A DNA stretch of 64,000 nucleotides from Bubalus kerabau (lineage: Eukaryota; Chordata; Mammalia; Artiodactyla; Bovidae). Location of the stretch: assembly GCF_029407905.1 (NCBI RefSeq), contig NC_073628.1, forward strand, positions 47,885,501 through 47,949,500, read 5' to 3'. Under the pieces are notes generated by a model, which saw nothing but the letters and a program-made list of their open reading frames with translations, did no database searches and was not told where the DNA came from. Numbering within the stretch: position 1 is the stretch's first letter; every line of letters starts with the position of its first letter. The position numbers and the translations under genes were made by a program. Shown in pieces: positions 33,721 through 46,288 of this stretch.

Positions 33721-36472
33721 GTTATGTGTGCAAAGATAAAAGGATCCATTATGTACAGCATGCGTTGCACACCTCCAAGAAAGAATTATGCCTCTTTATT
33801 ATACGTATATATTCTGATTCAAAGGTCATTTACTTAGAATCTAGGGAGTCAGTATCCCTGAATTGGCAGTCAGCAATCCCAGGAAGTGTGATGGAGAATA
33901 ATAGTATGATGAAAGATAGAAAAGACAGAAGTGTAAAAACAGAAATATATTGTGCATATAATAGTTATGAAAGACTTTTCTAAGAAGTTAACATTTAAGA
34001 TAAACAGAAGAGGGAAGGGAATAACCTTACTACAGCAAAGAAAGAATTTTCCAAACTAAGAGTAGAACAAAAACCGAAGCCCCATGTTGGAAAAAAATGT
34101 TTTGTGAGTTGTTTTTTTTTTTTTTTTTTTTTGTGAGAAAAAGAAAGTCAGTGGGATTGGAGCTAACCTGTAGGCATGTGGTGAGGTAGTAAGAATCCTA
34201 AGGGACTTAAACTCACAGTGAGGATTTTCAATTTAATTCCTGGTGAAAAGGGAAATGACTGAAGAAAGTGAGATATGGCCTGTCATATATTCTCAGAGGA
34301 AGTTCTGAATACTTCATATTCAGTCAAAAGTCCTGAAATGAGACCAAGCAGGAAAGTACATCATTGGACCAGGAAAGTAATAATAGATAGGAAGAAAAAT
34401 AGACAAATTTGAGATATATCTCTTTTAGTTCAGAGCTGCTTTAAGTCAGAATGAAGAGCTTCCTGAATGAATTTCAACTATTCATTTTGATAATATTCCC
34501 TGTTTAGCTTCTGTTCTACAAATTTTCTAGAGTGGAAAACACATCACTAAAATATGAATAGACTTGAATTAAATTAGACATTTCCTAATTTTCTATGCCA
34601 ATAGAATTTCATTATATATTTATCCACTAGGTAGGCAATGTTTAGAATGATAAATAAATGACAAGTTCCTGCTTTGCATCCTAACATCCTCTCACAGATA
34701 ATAGTAATTAAAGCAAAAATGGCCATCTTCTCTTAATATCATATCTTCAGTAATGATAATTTTATGTATTGTCTAAAACTATGGCTCATTATAAAGTCAA
34801 GTGCTATACCAAATACCAGGATACATATTTTTTGTTCAATCTTGGATATTTTGTTTATAAGTTGAATATTTCTTAACTAACTTTAATATTTTTTTTAATT
34901 TTAGGCTTTGAATATATGTATTTATTTAGAACTAACTTATTTTTATTTATTTTAACATAATTTTTTTTTTCTAAAAGATATAGGTAAACAGTCCTTGCTT
35001 TCAAGTTCCTTTAGAATCAGCCTTATTTCTTGTTAAGGAAAGTCGATTGTGCTCGCATTTGAAACAATATAAATAATTTTTCAGATATTTGTATTAGTTT
35101 ATCATGAATGCATTCTTATCACAGTCTTATTTATAAGTTATAGTGTTAGAATCTGTTGGAAATAATACTAGTATTGAGATTTAAAATCTAATTCAGAATA
35201 AGTTATATACATTGCTGAAATTCTCTGAAGGTCTAGCTGTCTCAGTGTTTCCTCATTTTAGAGAGAAGCTTGATATCTGCTTCATGGGAAAACTTCACTG
35301 CCAAGGCTGTCCCTGAGGCTCATTAGTCTTTTGTCAATTAGGCCTAAATCCTGAATTCAGACCAACTCTCTTGAAATGTTTCTGAAATAAAATTACAGGA
35401 AATTCAAATATTACCTATAAGATTATTTCTTAAGAAATGGAACCAGAAAGTTCAGCAGAATTTTTAATAATATAATGTCTGATAGCTTCATCGCACATAC
35501 ATCAATTGAAATCTTATATATGTTCATTTTTAAACTGAATCCTACAAAGAGGACATCAATAGAAGTGTAATTCTTTTCAGGAATTAAATGAAAGTCCGGA
35601 GTCTGGCTAAATACTTGATTAGCTGCTGTTAAGAAAACATACTTATATAATTATTTTTCCAGAGTGCCTCCTTGCATGAATTCCTCTATTCATTTTTGAG
35701 ACTCCTTTCCCAATTTGTCTGGTATAATTATCTTACCCATCACTAGGCTTTCTCTTCAAAGTTATTTAGCTAAAAATCAACCTAATCATACCCCTTTCTC
35801 TGAGTTCAAGGAGAGGATGTCAAATTTGCACAATGAATTCAGGGAAAGAAGTAGCTGCCACTCTGATAGTATAGTTTGTGAAGCACCAAATTTTTAGTGA
35901 AGACATTTACCATAGACATAAAAATTATTTTAAGGTTTTGACTCCAGCAATGACATCAAGAGGTTGAAGGAGAATTTATTCCACTGTGTAGATTAAAACA
36001 GTGAAAAGCAAAATCGAAAGTATTTCTTTTCGACGAACATGCTTTTCAATCTACTTTTTCTTCTCTCAGCTCTATAGAATAAAAGCATAATATAATGCTC
36101 ATCCTTGACCAGTTAGTTGCTCAGAAGTTAGTCCTTTATACTTACGTAGCGAGACATGCCCCCCGCTGAATTAAACTACATGCAGCTGAGGAGATGAGCA
36201 TTGTGGAGGAAGAGAGAGTGGCCAACTAGCAGACATGTTTGCGTCCTCATATGGCAGCATAAGAATTTTACTAGTAGAATAAAAAAACTCTTTGAAAGCA
36301 GAAACTGTTGGTTTTGTTTTCTCATTCTCACCGTCACACAGCTTTTACTTATCCAATACAGTCAATGCAAAAGAGATAATTATTGAATGAAAACTAATCA
36401 TTCATTCAATAAAACTAATCACTCATTTATCCAAAATGTATCGATATATATTGCTTCCTACTCACTAGATAC
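33721..36472. other. Unassigned AT-rich sequence
   Basis: 2.75 kb with no gene that I can support. A poly(T) run sits at 34111-34132. The part about 34150-34450 has a texture like an old interspersed repeat, but I cannot name it. Frames of 60-85 codons show no motif. Confidence 0.45.
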
Positions 36473-36680
36473 AGGGCTCTCCAAGTGGTGTAGTGGTAAA
36501 GAATACACCTGCCAATGCAGGAGACACCAGAGATGCGGATTCCACCCCTGTGTAGGGAAGATCCATTGCAGAAGGAAATGGCAACCCACTCCAGTAGTCT
36601 TGCCTAGAAATCCTGTGGTCAGAGTAGCCTGGAGGGCTATAGTCCATGAGGTTGCAAAGAGTTGTACACGACAGGGCACA
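36473..36680 (+). mobile_element. Bov-tA SINE, diverged
   Basis: Sense: AGGGCTCTCCAAGTGGTG, GTAAAGAATACACCTGCC, then the Bov-A body GGAAATGGCAACCCACTCC to GTTGTACACGACAGGGC. The head carries a small insertion near ACACCAGAGATGC. Confidence 0.9.
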
Positions 36681-37505
36681 TGAGCACATTAGATGTAAAA
36701 CAGATAAGATCATTGTCCTCAGACATTCTGAGTTTTTCTGTTCTTCCATTTATAGATGATTGTCCGATAATTATTCTGTGTGCTGTATTAAGTTTTCTAG
36801 AACAATTTTAAAGCAATACTGTGGCACACAACTTTGTAAAATAGCAGAGCTAGTAATACCAACGTCTTTCAGATCAAGGATGGAGATACTTTTCAAAACA
36901 CAACTGGGAAGTTAATATAGAAAATATCCCTTTACTTACAACTAGAAATAAAATTTTCCTGGGCCTCTGGGCAAAAGTATCCTAATATGCATATGTGATA
37001 CAAAACACTGGTTCCTAAGCCTTGCTATACATCAGAATCATTCAAGGAGCTTAATAAAAAAAGAATTATCATATCCTGAAATCATGCAGAATAAGTCCCT
37101 GGAAACTGACATTTTCATGTCTCTCAGATAGTAAAAGGAATAGCAAGTTTGATTTATGCTTATAAAATAGAACTATCTCTCTAATCAAACACAAAATGAT
37201 ATTTGAAATCTGTTTTAGAGATTTAATACAATATCGCTGAGTTTATGATATTGCGATTCATTGATTTACACATCTGTAGTCACTTATTTCAATATCCTTA
37301 TTGCTTAGCATGGTCCTTACTATATATAGTCACATAAGACTTTTGCTAAATGACTAAATAAATTGAAAGGATTCTAATAACAGAGAATGATCTTATACCC
37401 CTTCATATACTCTAGTTTCTAGCATAGCTTTTTTTTTTTTAGAAAAATAGTCCTTCATTGTACATAGATTTAAAAACTATTATTAAGAGAGAAACTCAGA
37501 AGCAT
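36681..37505. other. Mostly unassigned; MER5-like piece at 36995-37135
   Basis: No gene. TTCCTAAGCCTTGCTATACATC and CAGAATCATTCAAGGAGC resemble the hAT-type MER5 family, degraded. Confidence 0.45.

Positions 37506-37540
<35 letters not shown>
37506..37540. repeat. (CA)n microsatellite
   Basis: About 17 CA units. Confidence 0.97.
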
Positions 37541-37544
<4 letters not shown>

Positions 37545-38535
37545 CAAGGATAGTAACACACCTGGGTGTTCACACGAAGAAATTGATTCAGATTCTGATT
37601 CTGGTTATAATGGAATAGTTTTAATTGAACTAAACCTGCCATGTGTAACAATTCTAAAAGCTGGGGAAAAATATCAAAACAACTGTGTGACCAAAAGTTG
37701 TGTTACTAAATCTGAGCTCATACTGCTCATAGCAAGACAGGCAAATAAATTGAGAGACCAGGTGTTGGAGCAAGGAATGGCAAGTTTACTTAGAAAGGCA
37801 GCAGACCTAGAATGTAGTGCACTAGAGTCTCAAAGAACCAACCCTACAAGAGTTTGAATTCAGACTATTTTTATACTAAAAGTGGAGGAGCTGTGGCTGG
37901 TTGTTACGGACTTCTTGGCACTGACCAGACCTCGGATGAGATGTATTAATTCTGTGTTTTTGCAGCTATCAATGTAGGTCTGGTCACATTGCTCCTGCAA
38001 ACATTCAATTAGATAAATGTTATGTTCTGCTCTGCAACATTTTACCTCCATAAGAATGTACATGGCTTTAAAGGTCAAGCCTGAGAGACAGAGGCTTGGG
38101 AAAGAGGCATTATGTACATTTCAGTCTATAGGCAAAATTTTTTTTACTGATGAGACAAAGCTACAGAACCAGCATGTCTAAACATATGCAACAGAGCATA
38201 AAGCTTCAAATTAAAGGAAGAGATCAATTTTGGAGATAGACTTGTTCTTCTCTGTTATGGTAGGCAGAGACTGGAAGAGGTCTGACCCTCGAAAGAAGAC
38301 AATGACATTGGATGAGATCCATCTGTGTATGACTTTCCCTGAGTGCAACACCAGTCCACATATGAGGCAGTGAGAACTCAAGCAGATAGTTGTGGTGTTT
38401 TGGGACTTAGAGGTCAGGGAACAGGGATGGTAGAAACTAGAGAAAATGGAGGTTACAGGGGAAATATGTGAAAAGAGGAAGCACCAAGAGAGGTGCTCTA
38501 AATAAATTCCCTTCACATCTTTGGCTGACACTGAG
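37541..38535. repeat. Possible LTR remnant (about 37690-38480), family unknown
   Basis: AGGTGTTGGAGCAAGGAATGG, CAGACCTCGGATGAGATG and GGTCTGGTCACATTGCTCC have an LTR-like texture, probably antisense, but I found no TG/CA ends or duplication. No coding capacity seen; a 117-codon frame at 37504-37857 begins in the microsatellite and is rejected. Confidence 0.3.
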
Positions 38536-38812
38536 GCTGCTGCTGCTGCTGCTAAGTCGCTTCAGTCGTATCCGACTCTGTGTGACCCCGTAGACGGCAG
38601 CCCACCAGGAATGCTCATCCCTCGGATTCTCCAGGCAAGAACACTGGAGTGGGTTGCCATTTCCTTCTTCATTGCATGAAAGTGAAAAGTGAAAGTGAAG
38701 TCCTCAATCATGTCCGACTCTTAGCGACCCCATGGACTGCAGAGCACCAGGCTCCTCTGTCCATGGGATTTTCCAGGCAAGAGTACTGGAGTGGGGTGCC
38801 ATTGCCTTCTCC
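38536..38812 (-). mobile_element. BOV-A2 SINE with a local replacement
   Basis: Reverse dimer, (GCT)n start to GGTGCCATTGCCTTCTCC. Around 38609-38626 the usual GGCTCCCCCGTCCCTGG is replaced by AATGCTCATCCCTCGG. Confidence 0.93.
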
Positions 38813-39026
38813 GACTTACTTAGGCATATGCAGGTAAACACTGTAAGGATGTAAGAAGTCAATAATTAGAAAACCGAAAGAAGTGAGAAAGGATTGCAGG
38901 AGCCATGCACTCTAAGGATAAAAGAGCTTAGAGTTCAAGTCCTAAAAATGAACAGGACTTTAAAGCATACAAGACTTTCTAATTGAAATGCAAAAAAGGC
39001 CCAATTTAGGAGTAGATTCTAGTAAA

Positions 39027-39224
39027 GTATTCAGTTCAGTTCAGTCGCTCAGTCATGTCCAATTCTTTGTGACCCCATGAATTGCAGCACGCCAGGCCTA
39101 CCTGTCTATCACCAACTCCCAGAGTTTACCCAAACTCATGTCCATCGAGCCGGTAATGCCATCCAGCCATCTCATCCTCTGTTGTCCCCTTCTCCTCCTA
39201 CCCCCAATCCCTCTCAGCATCAGG
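39027..39224 (-). mobile_element. Short BovB 3' end, minus strand
   Basis: Reverse BovB tail from TCAGTTCAGTTCAGTCGCTC to CCCTCTCAGCATCAGG. The six-base AGTAAA at 39021-39026 and 39225-39230 is a likely target duplication. Confidence 0.9.
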
Positions 39225-39367
39225 AGTAAACAATAACATATTCATCCTAAGAATAAAAGGAAAGCCAAAATAGACCCATTCTAACAAAATATTCAACCAA
39301 ATTATAAGTTGAGAGTGGCATCTCAGTAATTTAACTACTTAACAGAACCAATAACTACTTAATAGAA

Positions 39368-40192
39368 GCTCAAGCTGGAATCAAGTTTTCTGGAAGAAAT
39401 ATCAGTAACCTCAGATATGCAGATGACACCACCCTTATGGCAGAAAGTGAAGAGGAACTAAAAAGCCTCTTGATGAAGGTGAAAGAGGAGAGTGAAAAAG
39501 TTGGCTTAAAAGTCAACATTCAGAAAACTAAGATCATGGAATCTGGCCCCATCACTTAATGGCAAATAGATGGGAAACAATGGAAACAGTGACAGACTTT
39601 ATTTTTTGAGGCTCCAAAATCACCTCAGATGGTGACTGCAGCCATGAAATTAAAAGACGCTTGCTTCTTGGAAGAAAAGTTATGACCAATCTAGACAGCA
39701 TATTAAAAAGTGGAGACATTACTTTGCCGAAAAAGGTCCATCTAGTCAAAGCTATGATTTTTCCAGTAGTCATGTATGGATGTGAGAGTTGGACTATAAA
39801 GAAAGCTGAGCACCAAAGAACTGATGCTTTTGAACTGTGGTGTTGGAGAAGACTCTTGAGAGTCCCTTGGACTGCAAGGAGATCCAACCAGTCCATCCTA
39901 AAGGAAATCAGTCCTGAATATTCATTGGAAGGACTGATGCTGAAGCTGAAACTCCAATACTTTGGCCACCTGATGTGAAGAGCTGACTTATTGGAAAAAA
40001 ACCTGATGCTGGAAAAGATTGAAGGTGATAGGAGAAGGGGATGATAGAGTACGAGATGGTTGGATAGCATCACTGACTCAATGGACATGAATTTGAGTAA
40101 GCTCTGGGAGTTGGTAATAGACAGGGAAGCCTGGCATCCTGCAGTCCATGGGGTCACAAAGAATTGGATATGACAGCGATTTAACTTGACTG
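39368..40192 (+). mobile_element. BovB 3' fragment, plus strand
   Basis: Starts just before the catalytic YADD region (CTCAGATATGCAGATGACACC) and runs to the tail. AATAGAA at 39361-39367 and 40193-40199 is the likely duplication. The C-terminal domain is open for 105 codons at 39661-39978 (VMYGCESWTIKKAE), while upstream frames are broken by TAA near 39558 and TGA near 39607. Confidence 0.92.
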
Positions 40193-40343
40193 AATAGAAC
40201 CAAAAATCTTAACACACTTCAGGGTATAATAACAAAATCCAGAGTCTTCACAATGTATCATATCTTACTTTCATAGCATGGGAGATAATACTGGGTATGT
40301 GAAAGAATAGGAAAATATGCCCCACTCCCCTAATCATAAGAAA

Positions 40344-40868
40344 CCTGTGGTATATATACACCATGGAATATGACTCAGCTATTAAAAAAGAATGCATTTG
40401 AATCAGTTCTAATGAGGTGGATGAAACTGGAGCTTATTATACAGAATGAAGTAAGTCAGAAAGAAAACCACCAATACAGTATATTAATGCATATATATGG
40501 AATTTAGAAAGATGGTAACAATGACCCTGTATGCGAGACAAGACAAGAGACACAGAGATAAAGAATAACTTTTGGACTCTGTGGGAGAGGGCGAGGATGG
40601 GATGATTTGAGAAAATAGCATTGAAACATGTATATTACCATATATGAACTAGATCGCCAGTCCAGGTTCGATACATGAGACAGGGCACTCAGGGCTGGTG
40701 CACTGGGATGACCCTGAGGGATGGGATGAGGAGGGATGTGGGGGGGGCGTTCAGAAGCAGGGACACATGTCCACCCATGGCTGATTCATGTCAATGTATG
40801 CCAAAAACCACCACAGTATTATAAAGTAATTGGCCTCCAATTAAAATAAATTAATTAATTTAAAAAAA
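40344..40868 (+). mobile_element. Ruminant L1 3' end, sense
   Basis: From the last ORF2 codons (ACACCATGGAATATGACTCAGC) through the 3' UTR (GGACTCTGTGGGAGAGGGCG; CTGGTGCACTGGGATGACCC) to AATTGGCCTCCAATTAAAAT and an A-rich tail. AAGAAA flanks both ends, a weak duplication. Confidence 0.92.
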
Positions 40869-40969
40869 AGAAAATGAATTCAATGGAAATAGATACACTA
40901 ACAATCCAGATGCTTGAATTAGTAGGCAAGTGTTTTAAAATAAGTACAATAAATACATCTGTGAATCTT

Positions 40970-41090
40970 TCTACTTTGTAAATAAATTCACTTGTAGCAT
41001 TATTTGATTCACATATAAGTGATATTATATGACATTTGTCTTTCTCTATTTTACTTCAATTAATTAATGTGTTAATCTCTAGGCCTTGAG
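40970..41090 (-). mobile_element. Older L1 3' UTR fragment, antisense
   Basis: TTTGTAAATAAATTCACTTG, CACATATAAGTGATATTATATG, TTTGTCTTTCTCTATTTTAC and AATCTCTAGG follow the order of antisense old L1 3' UTR. Confidence 0.7.
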
Positions 41091-41210
41091 AACAGAACTG
41101 AGGTTTCCTTGAAGAAAAAGAAATTCTGCTTGTGGATTGCAGCTTCATTTTCTGCCCAAGAACTCCACCTGCTCTTCTCAGTGACTTGCTTTTAAGAAAC
41201 CTCCACTATT

Positions 41211-41215
41211 GTATA

Positions 41216-41263
<48 letters not shown>

Positions 41264-41264
41264 T
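41211..41264. repeat. (TA)n microsatellite
   Basis: Long, nearly pure TA tract with one TATTAT interruption. Confidence 0.97.
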
Positions 41265-41311
41265 CTGTTTCTCTAGGGGAACCTTAGCATAAAATTATCA
41301 ACTTAGATCAG

Positions 41312-41450
41312 TCACTCATTTCTCAGATAGAGCAATTATAACCCACAGAGAGATATGCCCCAAATCACACAGAAATTTGGAGGCAGAATTGTGGTCCAAA
41401 CTGAAGTCTTTCTGCTCTAAATCTTGTACTTCTCTATTATTCATGTAATT
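41312..41450 (-). repeat. MIR SINE, antisense
   Basis: CCACAGAGAGATATGCCCCAAATCACACAG followed by GGCAGAATTGTGGTCCAAAC and TCTTTCTGCTCTAAATC keeps the order of the MIR core in reverse. Ancient and diverged. Confidence 0.65.
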
Positions 41451-41555
41451 TAGGCATTTCTGTCAGGAGATGTCAGATTCTTCACTGTAATTTCAAATTT
41501 CACAGACCATCTAGCAGGAAAGTCTTTCAACATGAAAAAATAGACACAACTTTTA

Positions 41556-41706
41556 TTTTATTTTATTTTTTTACCTTTTTTTAATTTTTTTTTTATTTTT
41601 AAACTTTACATAATTGTATTAGTTTTGCCAAATATCAAAATGAATCCGCCACAGGTATACATGTGTTCCCCATCCTGAACCCTCCTCCCTCCTCCCTCCC
41701 CATTCC
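41556..41706 (-). mobile_element. Short L1 3' end, antisense, 12-bp target duplication
   Basis: T-rich tail, then ATTGTATTAGTTTTGCCAAA, ATGAATCCGCCACAGG and GTTCCCCATCCTGAACCC. ACACAACTTTTA is duplicated at 41544-41555 and 41707-41718. Only about 90 bases of L1 3' UTR were copied. Confidence 0.95.
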
Positions 41707-41718
41707 ACACAACTTTTA

Positions 41719-42194
41719 AATAGTTGTTCTGTATTACATAGGGAAAACAGTCAAATATTTGATACAGTTTTGCATTTTATCTGTTTACCTTTGGTACTGA
41801 ATTAAAAATTCTGTTAACCACATGGTTAGGTTTCTCAACTGTAAAGTGTGGTCGTTGGTTTGGCCATGATCCTAATGCTAAAATATTTTAGTATTTTCTA
41901 AATCTTCTATTTTATTTCTATCAGATTTCACCAAGGAGGACAAAAAAAATGAATCTAATGAGAAATTGTCTGCATTTAAGGTACATTGCAAATACAAATG
42001 TATGTTCTTATCATGACTTTGAAGTATTTTAATTCATATTTGGATAAATTTATCTAGAAAATTAATTGCTAATTAAAAATACATACACAGGGTATTCATG
42101 AAGTAAGTGGAAAGATAAGTAAATGACTTTCCTTGTATCAAATAAGTTTAATTTACTAGGCAAAACAAATAAGGTCACTGTATTATAGCATATT
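41719..42194. other. Unassigned AT-rich sequence
   Basis: No gene or named repeat seen. Confidence 0.5.
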
Positions 42195-42390
42195 GTAGGG
42201 CATAAGAACAGAGGCATCATTTGACTCAAAGACCTGGTTTTGAATCCTAACTCTACCAGTTACTAAATGTGTGACCCTGGATAGGCTTCTGTTTACTGAC
42301 CTCTAAAACCTGAATAGTAACACCTACTTCAAAAAAGTTGTTGTGTGAAATGCATATGTTGTGTTCATAAAGAATGGGATGGTATCCCGG
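42195..42390 (+). repeat. MIR SINE, sense
   Basis: CAAAGACCTGGTTTTGAATCC, AACTCTACCAGTTACTAAATG, TGTGACCCTGGATAGGC and AAAGTTGTTGTGTGAAATGC are the MIR core in order. Confidence 0.8.
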
Positions 42391-42619
42391 AAAATACCAA
42401 GTGTTTGTCTGATGTTCTCTAAAGGACCCCCTGATGGTACATTTGCCTGTCTTCATCCTTAAGTTATTTCACTCTCCCCCTTTTCTACCTAAGCTCACTA
42501 TACTAGAGCAAGCCTGGCTTCAATTCAGATCCTCAAAAATTTCTAGAAAAGCTTTAAGATTCTTCTTATATTTTTACTTATATTTAGAAAGCTCTCAATT
42601 TGACCTGGCTGTTCCCTGT

Positions 42620-42966
42620 CATTCTTTGACATTGCCTTTCTTTGAGTTGGAATGAAAATTGACCTTTTTCTAGTCCTGTGGTCACTGCTGAGTTTCCCAA
42701 ATTTGCTGGCATATTGAGTGCAGCACTTTCACAGCATCATCTTTTAGGATATGAAACAGCTCAGCTGGAATTCCATCACCTGCACTAGCTTTGCTTCCTA
42801 AGGCCCACTTGACTTTGCACTCCAGGATGTCTGGCTCTAGGTAAGTGATCACACCATCCTGGTTATCTGGGTTGTTAAGATCTTTTTTGTATAGTTCTTC
42901 TGTGTTTTCTTGCCACCTTGTCTTAATACTTCTGCTTCTGTCAGGTCCATACCATTTCTGTCCTTC
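42620..42966 (-). mobile_element. Internal BovB fragment, minus strand
   Basis: Covers the start of the RT domain and the linker on the minus strand; the frame 42682-42978 reads SRSIKTRWQENTEELYKKDL and DILECKVKWALGSKASAGDG. Neither the 5' end nor the 3' tail is present, so this piece was cut down after insertion or moved by recombination. Confidence 0.9.
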
Positions 42967-43266
42967 TGGAATTTTCATTAAGAATCATTTGTCATATTGC
43001 TTTAGTATTTCTTTGGTGTGTTAAGAAAGGTACATATTAACCACTTACAATATCTGTTACTCGGTTTCTTTCATATTGTTGTTTTCATAAAAAATAGCAG
43101 ATAACTCTCATAACACCATTGGACATTCAGTCCCTCGTTTCAATCTACTATAGGCATAATAGAAACATTTCAATTACTATACATTTATCACTCACTAAGC
43201 ATTTATTTATAAAATATGTTCACACATTAATGAGAGAGTCCTAAATTTAAGAAAAATGTAATGTAA

Positions 43267-43484
43267 GTAAGTAAGTAAGTGTTAGTCATGTCCAATTGTT
43301 TGTGACCCTATGGACTGCAGCCCACTAGGCTCCTCTTTCCATGAGATTCTCCAGGCAAGAATACTGGACTGGATTGCCATTCACTTCTCCAGAGTATCTT
43401 CCTGACCCAGGGATCAAACTTGAGTCTCCTGCATTGCAGGCAGCTTCTTTATTGTCTGAGCCTCCAGGGAAGTTCAGTACTATA
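43267..43484 (-). mobile_element. Bov-tA SINE
   Basis: Reverse copy from the TAAG-rich tail (43261-43280) through TTAGTCATGTCCAATTG to GAGCCTCCAGGGAAG. TAATGTAA at 43259-43266 and 43485-43492 may be the duplication. Confidence 0.9.
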
Positions 43485-43642
43485 TAATGTAAACTACATG
43501 TTTAAAGAGTAAGCATCTGTAAAATGAGTAGATTTAGAATAAAGAATAAAGCATTAAATACTATTATGAGAAATCCAGGTGGAAATTAATTTTCTGCCAA
43601 AACAAGAAAATCTGAATGTTTCCAAAATAAAGTAGAACAATA

Positions 43643-43720
43643 AGCAAAACCAATACAAATTGCAAAGTAATTAGCCTCCAATTAAAATAAATAAATTTAA
43701 ATTTAAAAAAATAAATAAGG
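43643..43720 (+). mobile_element. Very short L1 3' tail, sense
   Basis: AAAACCAATACAAATTGC, AAAGTAATTAGCCTCCAATT and an A/T-rich tail: only the last 45 or so bases of the L1 3' UTR plus tail. Confidence 0.8.
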
Positions 43721-46288
43721 CTTAAGAAGATAGAGAACTTTTAAAAAAGTAAAAGAGAATAAAGATATTATGATACCATTCCTAAGGCAATGAAGTTACC
43801 TCTGAAAAAGTTGATTATAAATGCCTAGGAATTGATGCTAGTTTGAAGCTAGCCCATTTAATAGCAGAAGCTTTCTTCCATGCATACAAAATAATTATGA
43901 CTTATTTAATAGCGAAAATAGGGTTTATGGACATTCATATATTCAACAAATATTTATTGAGCACTGAAGATAACTAGGCATGGGTTTGGAAAGGGAGGAA
44001 AAATTATGATTAAAAAAAGAAATAATTTCAGTCTGTTCTGGGGCTGAATATTTTAATTTGCCTCTTGAGATATATGTGCTATATTTAATTTTGAACTGTG
44101 GCCTAAAAGCTCATGCCACTGAATTATATCACTGTTAAATTCTATCCAGTCTCTGGTTGGATTAAACCAATGTAAAGTATACACAGGAGAATAGAGGATA
44201 GAAAAAGAGTGAACATGGGATACTTTTCCCTGGACTATGTATCTTTGGGGCCAAAATTAGCAGTGGATGCATTCTTCAATTAAAGGCCACACTACTTACT
44301 GTGTATCTCTTTCCCAGGGTTAAAATCACAAACCCGGAGACTGTTCCCTCCCTTGCCCCTTCAAGTCTAGGGATGGTAAAAGGCTCTCACTGTAGCTAGG
44401 ACCAGGGTATTTCCACATTTCATTCCCCTTAACCCTGTGCAAACCTCATAAACTCATCCTTGGATCTGCCTTGTGTCAGATTCAGATGCTATTACACCAC
44501 ACAGATTCTCTTTTTTATTAGATAAAATGTGGTAAGAATGAATTAACAGTTTCCACTTGATTGCTTAATTCCTATTATCTATCATATATAAACTGTGTTC
44601 TGTGCTTAAAACCAGACTTTAGAGAAAGAGGTATTTTTAATATAATGAAGACAGGGTGGATTTTACTCTTCTAAATTTAATGTATTGCTTTCTGCTCATA
44701 ATTTATATTTTATAAAGGAATAATCTGGAATTCAGTCTTATTTTCTCTTATATGCAAAATGCACAATAAACTAAAGAAGTTAAATATTTTAAACAGACAC
44801 ATATATTCTTTATCTGTATATATGTTTGTGTGTGGGTGTGTGTCTAGATACAGATACATGCAACACAATGATGTGTCTGGATTTTGTCTTATATAATAAA
44901 AATCATTTTAAGAAACTTCCATGGAATGTCAAATTTCCTTGAAAATTTAATGTGCTGCATAGTTCTCTGACATATATGGAAAACTATAAAAGTGAGAGAA
45001 AGAAAAAGTGAAGGTAGGCTTTTATCCCTTCATTGTTTTCTTTGAACATTCTTCTTTTGACTATAATTAAAAGAGATTATGCGAGAACCCCTCTTTCAAA
45101 AGAGTTCATCAATTGTCAAATATATTAAAGTTTCATCTATAGTTTTAAACTTCTTTTTGTCTTGTTATGTGTATTTCCAAATTTGATATAATAATTTAAA
45201 GCTTAATCTAAAGCTATTTCCTGATTATGTCCTGACAATTAAATATCACAAATCTCCAGAATTTGTGTTCAATGGAGATCTAGTTGATTTCAAGTCATTG
45301 AGACTTTAAGGTCTACAAACCTCATTCCATTATTAGAGCAAGAGATTTTGCTTAACCATAATTTGGATTTTTTTCCACCCTATTTTCCAGTTCAAATAAA
45401 AAGAAATATTTATCCTGACACACCATAGTCCTAAACTCTTTCTAATTCTGCCCAATATCACTCTTATTCAAGTCATCTGAGTGCATAAGAAGCTAGTTAG
45501 AATGCTTCATAAAACTTTGAACTTGGATGACAAAATTTGATCATTCCAGTTTCTGGATTTGGAGAAGAGTAACAAATAAATAACTAGGCCTTTTCTTTAC
45601 GGAAATCTACAGGATTATAAAGATTTATGTGAATATGTATTGACTAATTTTTACACATGCTTACATTCATTAGTCTCTAAATTTTCACACTCGGGTCTCA
45701 GTAAGTGGTGCCAATTTATGGAAGCACCTAAGACAATATGACCTAATTTTTCTTAAGTAAGTTTTTATTTTATTGGCTTCTAGGCAATGCTGATTGTTTT
45801 ATTTCACAGGCAGCTGGTAATTGCAAATATGACTTATTTAGTCAATATTTAGTTTCCCTGGAATAAAGTCAGCCATGCAGAGTGTTACTATGAAGAATTG
45901 TGAACGAGTTGCACCATGATCTCTTGGAAAAGAGAAGTAACCAAATGACCTCACGTTGTATTATCTCAATAATCCCAGAGAATGTTGCTTTCTAAGCAAA
46001 AGCATATATGTGTATGTGAAAGCAGGTCCTTATCTCTCTGAGCTAGCTGTTTAAATTGTGATCAATAGATTTCAGAATAGAAAAGCAAGTTTGTTTTCTG
46101 GGACAGACACAAATATTTACAGATCATTTTTAAAAATCCTTAGCTATGGAAAAGAGCCACTTTTCACGTAAGTATTTTTATCCTTTTGTGTAGTACCTGG
46201 TATTGCTATTCTCTTTTGTCTCCAATAGAGTCTGAGCCTTTATGAGCAACCAAACCATCCTTTATGAGTGTCTGGTCATCTAACTCTA
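43721..46288. other. Unassigned AT-rich sequence
   Basis: 2.5 kb without a supportable gene. A short L2-like patch at 43928-43990 (TTCAACAAATATTTATTGAGCAC) and a TG-rich stretch at 44822-44846 are the only marks. Confidence 0.5.

Noticed and set aside
37504..37857. Frame beginning with His-Thr repeats
   Set aside because: Produced by translation of the (CA)n microsatellite.
38591..38626. Replaced bases in BOV-A2 as a possible regulatory insertion
   Set aside because: A short local replacement in one SINE copy is more simply explained by mutation or gene conversion.
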